The position numbers and the translations under genes are program-made. 64,000 nucleotides of DNA from Neomesorhizobium sp963726065. GTDB taxonomy: Bacteria; Pseudomonadota; Alphaproteobacteria; Rhizobiales; Rhizobiaceae. Shown here in pieces: positions 1 through 8,077 of this stretch (position 1 is the first letter of the stretch; each line of letters starts with the position of its first letter). Location of the stretch: contig CAVSAU010000015.1 in the NCBI GenBank assembly GCA_963726065.1, positions 62,001-126,000 of the forward strand. The letters run 5' to 3'. Below the pieces are notes generated by a model that saw only the letters and a list, made by a program, of their open reading frames with translations, was not told the origin of the DNA and did no database searches.

Positions 1-214
1 GGCCAACGACATGGCTGTTGGTGACGACCAGCCCGTCGGAGGAAATGACCACGCCCGAACCGAGGCCCGCGCTGCGGCCGGCTGGCGTCTCGACGCGGCA
101 GACCGCCGGGCCCACCGTTTCCATGGCGTCTGCGACCGACGACGAGTAGGCGTCGAGCAATGGCCCGTCGCTGAGGTTTTCGGAATTGTCAGCGTTGTCC
201 GCTCGGTCAAGCAT
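1..214 (-). CDS. HtrA/DegP-type S1C serine protease, N-terminal part (cut by window edge)
   Basis: Only the first 71 codons lie in the window; the gene runs off the left edge. The ATG at 214 follows an AGGAG with 6-base spacing. After a short acidic N-terminus the protein enters the start of the trypsin fold, with GSGVVISSDGLVVTNSHVV, the classic glycine loop and catalytic-histidine motif (TNSHVV) of S1C proteases. No signal peptide is visible at the N-terminus, so it may be cytoplasmic or start elsewhere. It is transcribed divergently from an HtrA-like gene that lacks the catalytic residues, so the two could act as an active/inactive pair. The aspartate, serine and any PDZ domain are outside the window. 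Confidence 0.8.
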   Translation of the reverse strand, partial: MLDRADNADNSENLSDGPLLDAYSSSVADAMETVGPAVCRVETPAGRSAGLGSGVVISSDGLVVTNSHVVG

Positions 215-378
215 CGCATTCTCCTGCGTCGGCGGTTGTCGATACTTATATGAGTTTTCGGTCAGGCCCGGCGCGACCTGCCCGAATGGCCAGTTCAGGC
301 TGAACCTAGCCGTGCGGCGAGTTGGACCGGCTGGCGAAATCGACGAGATTCCTCGCATCGTATTTGAGGAGAATGACC

Positions 379-1251
379 ATGCCGAACGTCAGCCTTGCGG
401 ATTTCTCTCGGGAAATCGCCGGCCTCGTCGCCGCCACAGCGCCGGCAATCGCCGCCGTCCACGCCCGTCGTCACCACGCATCCAGCGCCGTTCACTGGCG
501 CGACGGCCTGTTCGTCGCCGCCAGCGAAACGATCGAAACCGAGGACGGCATCACCCTGACCTTGCCGTCCGGCGATCGTGTTCCGGCCGAATTTGTCGGG
601 CGCGATCCGACGACCGGCATTGCCATATTGAAATCCGAGGCGCCGGCCGGCGCACCGTCACTGAAATCCGCCGGTGCGGTCGAAGCCGGAAACCTGGTGA
701 TCGCCGTCGGCCGCGGAGATGGGTCATTGCTTGCCGGATATGGCATCGTCTCGGAAGCCGGGCCTGCCTGGCGCAGCATGCGGGGCGGGTTGATCGACCG
801 CCGTATCCGGCTTTCCGTAAGCCTCGACGGCCGCGCCGAGGGCGGCGCCGCGATCGACGCGCAGGGTGGCTTCGTCGGGCTGGTGCTTTTCGGCCCGCGC
901 CGGCAGGCGCTTGTCATCCCGACCGAAACGGTCGAGCGCGTCGCGGCAACGCTTGCCGAGAAAGGGCATATGCCGCGCGGCTATCTCGGGGCCGGGTTGC
1001 ATCCGGTGCACCAGGCTGGCGCGCATGGCGCCATGGTGATGAGCCTCGAGGAGGGCGGCCCGGCGCAGAAGGCGGGCTTGCTGCTCGGCGACATCGTTAC
1101 GTCCTGGGGCGGCGAAAGGATCGAAGGAGTGCGTGATGTGATCCGCCGTCTCGGTCCCGACAGCGTCGGCAAGCTGGTGGCGCTCGACCTGCTGCGGGGC
1201 GGCGGCCCGCAGCGCCTCGAGGTTACGATCGGCGCGCGCGTTCCTGAATGA
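379..1251 (+). CDS. HtrA-like trypsin-fold/PDZ protein lacking the catalytic triad (pseudo-protease)
   Basis: The start at 379 is chosen because GAGGAGA lies 6 bases upstream; longer in-frame starts have no ribosome site. The 290-residue protein aligns by eye with HtrA: trypsin-like fold at about residues 1-185 and a PDZ domain at about 195-285 (YLGAGL, GPAQKAGLLLGDIV). All three catalytic positions are replaced. The histidine motif reads VAASETI (about residue 50), the aspartate motif DPTTGIAIL has Gly at residue 80, and the serine motif GNSGGPL has become RAEGGAA (Glu at 154). It should bind but not cut. It is followed after 12 bases by a LuxR-type regulator, probably co-transcribed, so a sensing role is an inference. 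Confidence 0.8.
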   Translation: MPNVSLADFSREIAGLVAATAPAIAAVHARRHHASSAVHWRDGLFVAASETIETEDGITLTLPSGDRVPAEFVGRDPTTGIAILKSEAPAGAPSLKSAGAVEAGNLVIAVGRGDGSLLAGYGIVSEAGPAWRSMRGGLIDRRIRLSVSLDGRAEGGAAIDAQGGFVGLVLFGPRRQALVIPTETVERVAATLAEKGHMPRGYLGAGLHPVHQAGAHGAMVMSLEEGGPAQKAGLLLGDIVTSWGGERIEGVRDVIRRLGPDSVGKLVALDLLRGGGPQRLEVTIGARVPE

Positions 1252-1263
1252 CAGCGAGGATGG

Positions 1264-1824
1264 ATGGCTGAGTTCCCGCTTACCGTGATGGTCGCGCTCT
1301 CGGACGCCGAGCGCGCGGAAGAACTCGCGCACATGCTTGCCGAGCAAGACGGGATGATCGTGGCGATGCCATCCGAACTGGAGACGCCGGGCCCGGTCGA
1401 TGTCATCGTCACCGATGGCGAACCGCTCGACGGGGAAACGCCGCATGTCGTGCTGGGCGAAGCTGTTGCGGCAGCCAATGTTCGCGCAGTGCTGCCGCTC
1501 TCGGCGGACGCCGCGCTTGTCGGTGCGGCGATGCGGATTGCGGCGGCCGGCTACCACCTCGGGAATGGCGAAGCGGGCAATGGCGTCGACACGCTTCAGG
1601 CGACTGCGCCAAACAGCCATTCGCCCATCGCGCTGACGCCGCGCGAAATGGAAACGCTGTCGCTGCTTGCCGACGGCGCGTCCAACAAGGTGATTGCCCG
1701 CCAGCTCAGGATCTCGGTGCACACGGCAAAGTTCCACGTCGCCGCGGTGCTTGCCAAGCTTCATGCGCAGAACCGCGCCGACGCGGTCGCAATTGGGGTC
1801 AGGCAAGGCCTGCTTTACCTGTAA
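1264..1824 (+). CDS. LuxR-family response regulator with divergent receiver domain
   Basis: A 186-residue protein. Residues 1-110 resemble a receiver domain: VDVIVTDGEP places an Asp where the phospho-acceptor would be, but the acidic pair and the C-terminal Lys-Pro motif of normal receivers are not recognisable. Residues 125-186 are a good LuxR/GerE helix-turn-helix (LTPREMETLSLLADG, then SNKVIARQL and the recognition helix SVHTAKFHV). It starts 12 bases after the HtrA-like pseudo-protease and is probably in the same operon. Phosphorylation-independent control, or input through the upstream PDZ protein, is possible. The target is unknown. Confidence 0.8.
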   Translation: MAEFPLTVMVALSDAERAEELAHMLAEQDGMIVAMPSELETPGPVDVIVTDGEPLDGETPHVVLGEAVAAANVRAVLPLSADAALVGAAMRIAAAGYHLGNGEAGNGVDTLQATAPNSHSPIALTPREMETLSLLADGASNKVIARQLRISVHTAKFHVAAVLAKLHAQNRADAVAIGVRQGLLYL

Positions 1825-1867
1825 GGCTACCTTGGGCTGCGTCCGCTGGGCCTTCAGGCTCACAAAC

Positions 1868-1915
1868 TGATTCAACGCGCTGAGACATTGATTCAGCGCG
1901 TTGCGGGTTTGATTC
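1868..1915. repeat. Three TGATTC boxes at exact 21-bp spacing, with an 11-bp inverted repeat
   Basis: TGATTC occurs at 1868, 1889 and 1910, each 21 bp apart (two helical turns). Inside, CAACGCGCTGA (1873-1883) is the perfect reverse complement of TCAGCGCGTTG (1893-1903) with a 9-base loop. It lies between the 3' ends of two convergent genes, so it may be a hairpin terminator without a T-run or a protein-binding array. Confidence 0.55.
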
Positions 1916-1960
1916 GCGAAAACCTGGGAAGTTGCTGGAATTGCGCGATAATTCTCGAAA

Positions 1961-2884
1961 TCAAGTGGTCAGCCGGGGCGGGAAGCCGGGCGCGCGCAGG
2001 TCAGTTCCGGTCGCGTCCTCGAGCAGCTTCACGATCATGGTCGACCACGCGTCGCCGCCATAAACCGCCTTGCCATGCTCGAAAATCGCATTGACGCGGG
2101 TCGCCAGATCGAGCGGCGCGCCGAACCTTTCGCCCATGCCGAGCGCGAAGCCGAGGTCCTTCAGCGCAAGGTCCATGGTGAAGCCGATGTCATAGGAACC
2201 GTTCAGCACGAGCTGGCTTTCGGTCTCGTGTACGAAGCTGTTTCCAGACGAGGCGACAATGGCGTGGTAGGCCTGGGCGAGGTCGAGCCCGCCCTTCTTC
2301 GCCAGCATTAGCGCTTCGCCGGCGGCAACGAGATGGATAAACGCCAGCATATTGGTGATGACCTTGATCACCGCCGCCGAGCCGATCGGACCCATCAGGA
2401 AAGAGCGCGCGCACATCGCTTCGATGGCTTGGCGGTGGCGCTCGTAAAGGGCGGCGTCGCCGCCGACCAGCGCGGTGATCTTTCCTGACGCCGCGAGATG
2501 CACGCCGCCCGTAACCGGACATTCGAGCGTGTCGACGCCACGTGCCGAGGCGAGGCCGGCAAGCCGTAAGATCTCGTCCCGCCCATTGGTCGACATCTCG
2601 ATCCATGCGCTGTCTTCGGGGAGAGCTTGCAGCAACCCGTCCGGGCCGGCCAGAACCGCCTCGCTGACCTTTGGCGAAGGCAGGCAGGTGATTGCGTTGC
2701 CTGCGCGCGCGGCCGCTTCGGCGGGGCTTGCGGCGGCCGCGGCGCCGAGGGCCACGAGACGGGCCACCGCCGCAGGGTCTCGGTCATGGACCGTGATATC
2801 GAAACCGTTGCGGACGAGGCTCGCCGCGAGATGCCCGCCGAGATGGCCGAGACCGATGAAGGCGTATTTTTCCCTTCCGCTCAC
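1961..2884 (-). CDS. NAD(P)-dependent 3-hydroxyisobutyrate dehydrogenase-family reductase
   Basis: 307 residues, beta-hydroxyacid dehydrogenase family (HIBADH, GarR, GlxR). The Rossmann motif FIGLGHLGGHLA is at the N-terminus, followed by a TVHDRDP segment; GSAAVIKVITNML near residue 170 carries the catalytic Lys and the Asn of the family signature. The start is GTG and overlaps the stop of the upstream dehydratase gene by 4 bases, which indicates translational coupling. It is the last gene of a three-gene leftward operon. Tartronate semialdehyde or another C3-C4 hydroxy acid is a likely substrate, but the exact one cannot be read from the sequence. Confidence 0.88.
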   Translation of the reverse strand: MSGREKYAFIGLGHLGGHLAASLVRNGFDITVHDRDPAAVARLVALGAAAAASPAEAAARAGNAITCLPSPKVSEAVLAGPDGLLQALPEDSAWIEMSTNGRDEILRLAGLASARGVDTLECPVTGGVHLAASGKITALVGGDAALYERHRQAIEAMCARSFLMGPIGSAAVIKVITNMLAFIHLVAAGEALMLAKKGGLDLAQAYHAIVASSGNSFVHETESQLVLNGSYDIGFTMDLALKDLGFALGMGERFGAPLDLATRVNAIFEHGKAVYGGDAWSTMIVKLLEDATGTDLRAPGFPPRLTT

Positions 2885-4092
2885 GGCATCAACGGCGTCT
2901 GCATCATCTGCAGATGCAGTTCCTTGCCGTCATAAGGGTGCGCCTCGCAGACGGCTTCGTCGAGCTCGACGCCGAGGCCCGGTTCCTTGGAGGGGATGAC
3001 GTTGCCATCCTGCCATTCGATCTTCTTCTTCAGGAGCCTGGCGTGGAAGCCGTCCCACTGCTTCAGCGATTCCAGGATGAGGAAGTTCGGCAGCGTCGCG
3101 GCAAGCTGGATGTTGGCGGCACCCACGATCGGCCCGCAATAGCAGTGCGGCGCGACCTGGATGTGATAGGCCTCCGCCATCGCGGCGATCTTCTTCGTCT
3201 CCAGGATGCCGCCGGAGCGGCCGAGGTCCGGCTGCAGGATCGTCGCCGCCCGGTTCTCGATGACGCGGGCGAATTCGAACTTCGTGGTCAGCCGCTCGCC
3301 GGTGGCGATCGGGATCGAGGTGCCGCGCGCCACCTGCGCCATCACTTCGGGCATGTCCGGCGGTACAGGTTCCTCGAACCACAGCGGATCGTAAGGCTCG
3401 ATGGCGCGCGCCATCCTCAGCGCGCCCGATGCGGTGAACTGGCCGTGTGTGCCGAACAGGATATCGGCGCGGTTGCCGACCGCCTGGCGGATCGCCTTGA
3501 TCATGCGGGCCGACAGGTCGATGTCGATGAGGCGCGGCTGGTGGCCGTCGAATGCGGTGTAGGGTCCGGCCGGGTCAAGCTTCACCGCGTTGAAGCCCTG
3601 CTCGACATATTCGAGCGCACAGGCAGCCGCCATGTCGGGGTCGTTATAGACGTTCTTGCCACGCGCATCCTCCGAGTGGACGCTGCCTGTATGCGGGTAG
3701 AGATAGGTGTAGGAGCGCAGCGTCTCATGCACCTGGCCGCCGAGCAGCTTGTAGACCGGCTTGTCCGCTTCCTTGCCGATGATGTCCCAGCAGGCCATTT
3801 CAAGCGCCGAGAAGCAGCCCATGCCGGAAACGTCCGGACGCTGGGTGAAACCAGACGAATAACAGCGGCGGAAGAAGGTCTCGACGTCGTGCGGGTCGTG
3901 GCCGACGAGATAACGCTCGGCCATGTCCTCGATCATGCGCGCGGTCACATGGGCCGAGAAGGTCGCGTTGTAGGCCTCGCCATAACCGACAACGCCGCCA
4001 TCGGTCGTCAGCCTGACGAAGATGAAATACTTGCCGCCGATGCCGGGCGGCGGATTGCCGACCACGAAGGTTTTGACGTCGGTGATTTTCAT
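2881..4092 (-). CDS. Mandelate racemase/muconate lactonizing enzyme-family sugar-acid dehydratase
   Basis: 403 residues, enolase superfamily. N-terminal capping domain to about residue 125, then the TIM barrel. LWFEEPVPP and IATGERL carry the second and third acidic metal ligands, and APHCYCGP near residue 320 supplies a C-terminal His. At the first metal-ligand strand the sequence is LFGTHGQFT instead of the usual Asp-x-His, a substitution I associate with a distinct dehydratase-like subgroup. The start has AGAGGG upstream. It is the middle gene of the operon, 10 bases after the GMC oxidoreductase and overlapping the reductase. Dehydration of an aldonic or uronic acid is the likely reaction. 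Confidence 0.85.
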   Translation of the reverse strand: MKITDVKTFVVGNPPPGIGGKYFIFVRLTTDGGVVGYGEAYNATFSAHVTARMIEDMAERYLVGHDPHDVETFFRRCYSSGFTQRPDVSGMGCFSALEMACWDIIGKEADKPVYKLLGGQVHETLRSYTYLYPHTGSVHSEDARGKNVYNDPDMAAACALEYVEQGFNAVKLDPAGPYTAFDGHQPRLIDIDLSARMIKAIRQAVGNRADILFGTHGQFTASGALRMARAIEPYDPLWFEEPVPPDMPEVMAQVARGTSIPIATGERLTTKFEFARVIENRAATILQPDLGRSGGILETKKIAAMAEAYHIQVAPHCYCGPIVGAANIQLAATLPNFLILESLKQWDGFHARLLKKKIEWQDGNVIPSKEPGLGVELDEAVCEAHPYDGKELHLQMMQTPLMP

Positions 4093-4102
4093 AGCGTCCC
4101 TC

Positions 4103-5719
4103 TCATGCGTGATCGGCGAGAACGAGTTCGGCGCCCCTGGCGCCGGTCATGATCGAAGCGGCATTGGTGTTGCCGCTAACATTATTGGGGAAGATCGATG
4201 CGTCGATGACGCGCAACCCATCGATACCGTGCACCTTCAGCTTTGCATCGACAACGGATGTCGCCGGGTCCGGGCCCATGCGGCAGGTCGAAACCGGATG
4301 GTAGACGGTGCCGCTGCGCCTCCTGAAATCCTGAATCAGGTCGGCGTCGGAAATAATTGAAGGACCAGGCAAAACCTCCTCGACGATGATCTCGGCCATG
4401 GACGGCATCGCGGCGATCCTGCGCAGGAATTTGACAGCCGTCAGCATCTCGGCGACGTCGGTTTCGGTCGAAAAAGCGTTTGGCACGATTTTGGGATAAT
4501 CCCGCGGATTGTTCGAGCGGATCATGATCGAACCCCGGCTGGTCGGCCGGCAATTGGAGAGCCCGATCGAAAAACCCGGCCACGGGTCGGGGGTGAGGAT
4601 CGGCCGCTCGCCTGCCTTCGGGATGACGGTCGAGAAGGCCTGGAAATAGAGCTGCATGTTGGGCCGTGACAGCGCCGGATCAGTGCGGAAAAAGCCGCCG
4701 GCGTTGTTCATCGAGAGCGACAGCGGGCCGCTGCGCAAGAGCAGGTACTGCATGCCGACCAGCAGCTTGCCCCACCAGGGACGCAGCACCTGGTTGAGCG
4801 TTGGCTCCTTGCCCTTGAACGTGTAGTTGATGCCGACATGATCCTGGAGATTGGCGCCGACATTGTCGTTGCCGACAAGCACTTCGATGCCGAGCGACTT
4901 CAAGAGGTCGGCCGGGCCGATGCCTGAAAGCTGCAGCAGTTGCGGCGAGTTTACCGAACCGCCGCTGACGATCACCTCGCGGGCGGCGCGAACACTCTGG
5001 CTGCGGCCGTTCTGTTCATATTCTATGCCGACCGCGCTCTTCCCCTGAAAGAGTATACGCGTTGCCAGCGCACCGGTCTCCACCCGCACATTCCCGCGTT
5101 TCATCGCCGGCCTCAGGAATGCGCGGGCGGCCGACATGCGGCGACCGTTCTTCGTTGAAATCTGGTAGACGCCGACGCCTTCCTGGCCGGCGCCATTGAA
5201 ATCCGGATTGAAAGGCAGGCCTGCTTCCTGCGCGGCCTTCAGGTAGCGCCGGGTGAGGGGATGGACGCTGGTGGAGCAGTCCGTCACGTGCAGCGGCCCG
5301 TCACGGCCGCGCCAGACGTCGGCGCCGGCCTGGTTGTCCTCGATCGCCTTGAACACCGGCAAAAGGTCGTCGAAACCCCAGCCGGGGTTTCCGGCATCGC
5401 TCCAATCGTCGAAATCCTCGCGCTGGCCGCGTATCCAGACCATGGCGTTGATCGAGCTTGAGCCGCCCAGAAGCTTGCCGCGCGGCCAGTGGTCGGCATT
5501 GCCGGCCAGGCCCGGATCGGGCTCGGCCTTGTAGTTCCAGTTCACCGCAGGATCGAAAAACGTCTTGCCGTAGCCGAGCGGCATCTGCACGAAGAAGCGG
5601 CGATCGGTGCCTCCCGCTTCCAGCACCAGCACCGAAAAGCGGCCATTCGCCGAGAGGCGCTCGGCAACGACCGAGCCGGCGGAACCGGAGCCGACGACAA
5701 TGAAATCATAAGTTTGCAT
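4103..5719 (-). CDS. GMC-family FAD-dependent oxidoreductase (choline dehydrogenase-like)
   Basis: 538 residues, full length for the family. FAD-binding motif IVVGSGSAGSVVAERLS at the N-terminus, the GMC signature GGSSSINAMVWIRGQ near residue 85, and the C-terminal active site with His in YHPVSTCRMGP and Asn in SGNTNAAS. It opens the leftward operon that continues with the enolase-superfamily dehydratase and the HIBADH-type reductase. That order fits oxidation of a polyol or sugar to an acid that is then dehydrated and reduced. Real substrates of this family range from choline to sugar alcohols and cannot be assigned here. Confidence 0.9.
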   Translation of the reverse strand: MQTYDFIVVGSGSAGSVVAERLSANGRFSVLVLEAGGTDRRFFVQMPLGYGKTFFDPAVNWNYKAEPDPGLAGNADHWPRGKLLGGSSSINAMVWIRGQREDFDDWSDAGNPGWGFDDLLPVFKAIEDNQAGADVWRGRDGPLHVTDCSTSVHPLTRRYLKAAQEAGLPFNPDFNGAGQEGVGVYQISTKNGRRMSAARAFLRPAMKRGNVRVETGALATRILFQGKSAVGIEYEQNGRSQSVRAAREVIVSGGSVNSPQLLQLSGIGPADLLKSLGIEVLVGNDNVGANLQDHVGINYTFKGKEPTLNQVLRPWWGKLLVGMQYLLLRSGPLSLSMNNAGGFFRTDPALSRPNMQLYFQAFSTVIPKAGERPILTPDPWPGFSIGLSNCRPTSRGSIMIRSNNPRDYPKIVPNAFSTETDVAEMLTAVKFLRRIAAMPSMAEIIVEEVLPGPSIISDADLIQDFRRRSGTVYHPVSTCRMGPDPATSVVDAKLKVHGIDGLRVIDASIFPNNVSGNTNAASIMTGARGAELVLADHA

Positions 5720-5911
5720 GGCGCCTTTGATGCCGCTTGAAATGTTGCCGCGCTTAACCTAGACGTCGCATCCCTCTCCTCACATCCGGGCTTCCGTCAC
5801 CGCTTGTGAAAAAAGCGACTGGCTGCGTGCCGTTGTCGCGCTCCTCGGCCTTGCCGGAAGGACCCGTTGCTGCCATCCATGCTGCATCGGATGCGAGCGA
5901 CAAGGGCAGAC

Positions 5912-6307
5912 ATGGTTCACTATGCGCAAGGCAGTCCCACCGGCGAATTGACATTGCGCACCCTGGCGATGCCATCGGACGCCAACGCCGCGGGCGATAT
6001 TTTCGGCGGCTGGGTAATGGCGCAGATGGATTTGGCCTGTGGCATCCGTGCTGCCGAGCGCGCCAAAGGGCGTGTGGTGACCGCGGCGGTCAAGGAAATG
6101 TCCTTCGCCAAGCCGATGAAGATCGGCGACACGCTCTGCGTTTATACCCATGTCAACCGCGTCGGCCGCACGTCGATGACGCTCAAGGTCGAGGCGTGGG
6201 CGCAGCGTTATCTGTCCGACCTGATGGAAAAGGTCACCGACGCCGATTTCGTGATGGTGGCGCTCGACCAGGAGGGCAAGCCGAAGCCGGTGCCGGAAGA
6301 GAAATAG
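5912..6307 (+). CDS. YciA-like acyl-CoA thioesterase (hotdog fold)
   Basis: 131 residues from the ATG at 5912, which follows AAGGG and gives the usual YciA length; upstream in-frame starts lack a ribosome site. The motif SDANAAGDIFGGWVM carries the catalytic Asp and the Gly-Gly turn of acyl-CoA hydrolases of this group, and FAKPMKIGD is also typical. It hydrolyses acyl-CoA to free acid and CoA in the cytoplasm. It stands alone between the sugar-acid operon (divergent) and an HxlR regulator (convergent). Confidence 0.88.
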   Translation: MVHYAQGSPTGELTLRTLAMPSDANAAGDIFGGWVMAQMDLACGIRAAERAKGRVVTAAVKEMSFAKPMKIGDTLCVYTHVNRVGRTSMTLKVEAWAQRYLSDLMEKVTDADFVMVALDQEGKPKPVPEEK

Positions 6308-6317
6308 CCGCGAGGGC

Positions 6318-6734
6318 TCACCGTGTCGCCTGACGCACCGCCGTTCGGGAGACGGGCGTCGATGGCTCGGTCGGAGCGTTATCGAAGCGCTCGCGCGCCT
6401 GCTTGACCCGCGCCATGTTCAGCCGGGCCCATTCGCCCAGCGCATTCACCGGCACGCGCAGTTCATGGCCGAGATCGGTCAATTCGTAGTCGACGCGCGG
6501 CGGGATACTGGGGAAGACTGTGCGCGTCACGAAGCCGTCACGCTCGAGGCCGCGCAGCGTCGTGGTCAGCATTTTCTGCGATATGCCGCCGATGCTGCGT
6601 CGCAATTCGCTGAAGCGCATCGGGCCGCTGCTTAGAAATCCAACCACGAGCACGGTCCATTTATCGCCGACCCGGCCCAGAATGTCGCTGACCGCGCGGC
6701 AGTCTTCGGTTTCGTGACGGAGACCAGGTTTCAA
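6318..6734 (-). CDS. HxlR-family transcriptional regulator
   Basis: 138 residues, a winged-helix protein of the HxlR family: CRAVSDILGRVGDKWTVLVV, then MRFSELRRSIGGISQKMLTTTL and the wing region VPSIPPRVDYELT-like. The start is TTG at 6734, preceded by GAGGG. It is divergent from the FMN reductase gene at 6821, and a perfect inverted repeat lies between them, so it most likely controls that reductase and itself. Such regulators often sense redox or electrophile stress; the N-terminal Cys (residue 12) could be the sensor, by inference. Confidence 0.9.
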   Translation of the reverse strand: MKPGLRHETEDCRAVSDILGRVGDKWTVLVVGFLSSGPMRFSELRRSIGGISQKMLTTTLRGLERDGFVTRTVFPSIPPRVDYELTDLGHELRVPVNALGEWARLNMARVKQARERFDNAPTEPSTPVSRTAVRQATR

Positions 6735-6781
6735 AAAAGTGCCCTCTTGCCTGCTGCTTTTTCACTCTCCTATATAGCTCA

Positions 6782-6798
6782 AGTATCCAAAGGATACT
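6782..6798. promoter_or_regulatory. Perfect palindrome, probable HxlR operator
   Basis: AGTATCC, three A, GGATACT: 7-bp perfect arms in the divergent promoter between the HxlR gene and the FMN reductase gene, 23 bases before the reductase ATG. A second partial copy (TTTCC, AAAGGA) follows at 6803-6812 and overlaps the ribosome site. Confidence 0.7.
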
Positions 6799-6820
6799 AC
6801 AGTTTCCAAAGGAGAGAATA

Positions 6821-7426
6821 ATGGCAAAGCCAAAGATAGGTATCATAATCGGCAGCACGCGAGCAGGCCGTTTCGCCGATCAGCCCGCGGAATGGATTCG
6901 CGATATCGCCAGGGCGCGCGGCGACATCGAGGTCGAGGTGCTGGACCTGCGCGATTATCCCATGCCTTTCTTTGACGAGGCGGGCGGGCTCGCCTACACG
7001 CCGACCACGAGCGAGGTCGCGCAGAAATGGCAGAAGAAGATCGCTGGGCTTGACGGCTATGTCGTGCTCGCGGCCGAATACAATCGCGGGCCGACCGGCG
7101 TGCTGAAGAACGCGCTCGATTATGCCTACAACGAGTGGAACAACAAGGCGGTCGCCTTCCTGGGCTATGGCGGTGTCGGCGGCGCTCGCGCGGTCGAGCA
7201 GCTTCGGCTCCATGCCGTCGAGCTGCAGATGGCGCCCATACGTTCCGGCGTTCATATCCTCTGGCCAGACATGCTTGCGGCCAAGAGCGAAGGCAAGAAG
7301 CTCAGCGAGTTCGCCCACCTCAACAAGGCGGCGAGCGACATGCTCGATCAGCTTGTCTGGTGGACCAAGGCGCTCAAGACCGCGCGTGCGGCCGACGCGC
7401 AAGCCGCGGACATCAAGGCCGCCTGA
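6821..7426 (+). CDS. NADPH-dependent FMN reductase / quinone reductase (flavodoxin-like)
   Basis: 201 residues. Flavodoxin-like fold with the FMN phosphate loop GSTRAGRFADQPAEWI at residues 11-26 and the typical segment EYNRGPTGVLKNALDY near residue 88. It reduces FMN, quinones or azo compounds with NAD(P)H. GGAGAG lies upstream of the ATG. It is paired divergently with an HxlR regulator through a palindromic operator, an arrangement typical of quinone or electrophile detoxification. Confidence 0.9.
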   Translation: MAKPKIGIIIGSTRAGRFADQPAEWIRDIARARGDIEVEVLDLRDYPMPFFDEAGGLAYTPTTSEVAQKWQKKIAGLDGYVVLAAEYNRGPTGVLKNALDYAYNEWNNKAVAFLGYGGVGGARAVEQLRLHAVELQMAPIRSGVHILWPDMLAAKSEGKKLSEFAHLNKAASDMLDQLVWWTKALKTARAADAQAADIKAA

Positions 7427-7465
7427 GGGCAGCACCTCAAGCCGATGTAACAAGGGCGGTGCCGT

Positions 7466-7571
7466 TAGAGCATTTTGCAGCCAAATGGGAATCATTTGGC
7501 GTCCGCATAAATGCGGCAAAACAAATGCTTAGAGCGCGTTATCGGTTCTGAAAGAACCGGAACCGCTCTAG
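7466..7571. repeat. Dispersed palindromic intergenic repeat, copy 1
   Basis: About 106 bp from TAGAGCATTTTGCAGCC to AACCGCTCTAG, with internal hairpins (CCAAATG/CATTTGG, CCGCAT/ATGCGG, CGGTTCT/AGAACCG). A near-identical copy lies at 9047-9150 and a diverged one at 13203-13300. It fills the gap between two convergent genes and may serve as a terminator. It is of the kind described as RIME-like intergenic mosaic repeats in rhizobia. Confidence 0.85.
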
Positions 7572-7585
7572 CGCCGCCCTTTCTA

Positions 7586-7981
7586 TCAAACCGCTGACGC
7601 CGACGATGGTGCTCTCCTCGGTCTGACCACACAGTCGGCGATGCGATCGAGCTCATCATGCTCTTCCGCGTGGTGCTGTCCCCATTTGCACAGCGCAAGC
7701 ATTATCGGCTCCAGGCTCAGGCCCTGCGCGGTGACGGAATATTCCACCCGCGCCGGCACTTCGCGGAAAATTTCGCGATGCACGAGCCCGTGCTCCTCCA
7801 TCTCCCGCAATTGCTGGATCAGTACCTTCTGGGTGATGCGCGGAACCATGCGCATGAGCTCGGAGAGACGCCGGGGCCGGTCGAACAGGTGGTAGAGGAT
7901 GATCGCTTTCCAGCGACCGGAGATTACCTTCAGGGCTCGCTCGATCGGCAACGCAGGCAGTCTGTTGGTTGGGCCGGCCAT
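7586..7981 (-). CDS. HxlR-family transcriptional regulator
   Basis: 131 residues from the ATG at 7981, chosen for the strong GGAGGTAACC site in front of it; a longer in-frame reading has no such site. HxlR winged helix: LKVISGRWKAIILYHL, RRLSELMRMVPRITQKVL, then the wing VPARVEYSVT. Divergent from the quinone oxidoreductase at 8078, which it probably controls. It is the second HxlR/oxidoreductase pair within 2 kb, but the two regulators are only distantly alike. Confidence 0.88.
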   Translation of the reverse strand: MAGPTNRLPALPIERALKVISGRWKAIILYHLFDRPRRLSELMRMVPRITQKVLIQQLREMEEHGLVHREIFREVPARVEYSVTAQGLSLEPIMLALCKWGQHHAEEHDELDRIADCVVRPRRAPSSASAV

Positions 7982-8077
7982 GGTTACCTCCTGGTTTGTA
8001 TGGAACGAAAGTGTTTGTAGTCCGGAGTCTCGAGATAGTGGCAGACAATGCCCGGTGCCATAGCCATCGAGGTTGTC

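Noticed and set aside
2914..4152. 412-codon open frame opposite the dehydratase gene
   Set aside because: Shadow of the enolase-superfamily gene; no recognisable domain.
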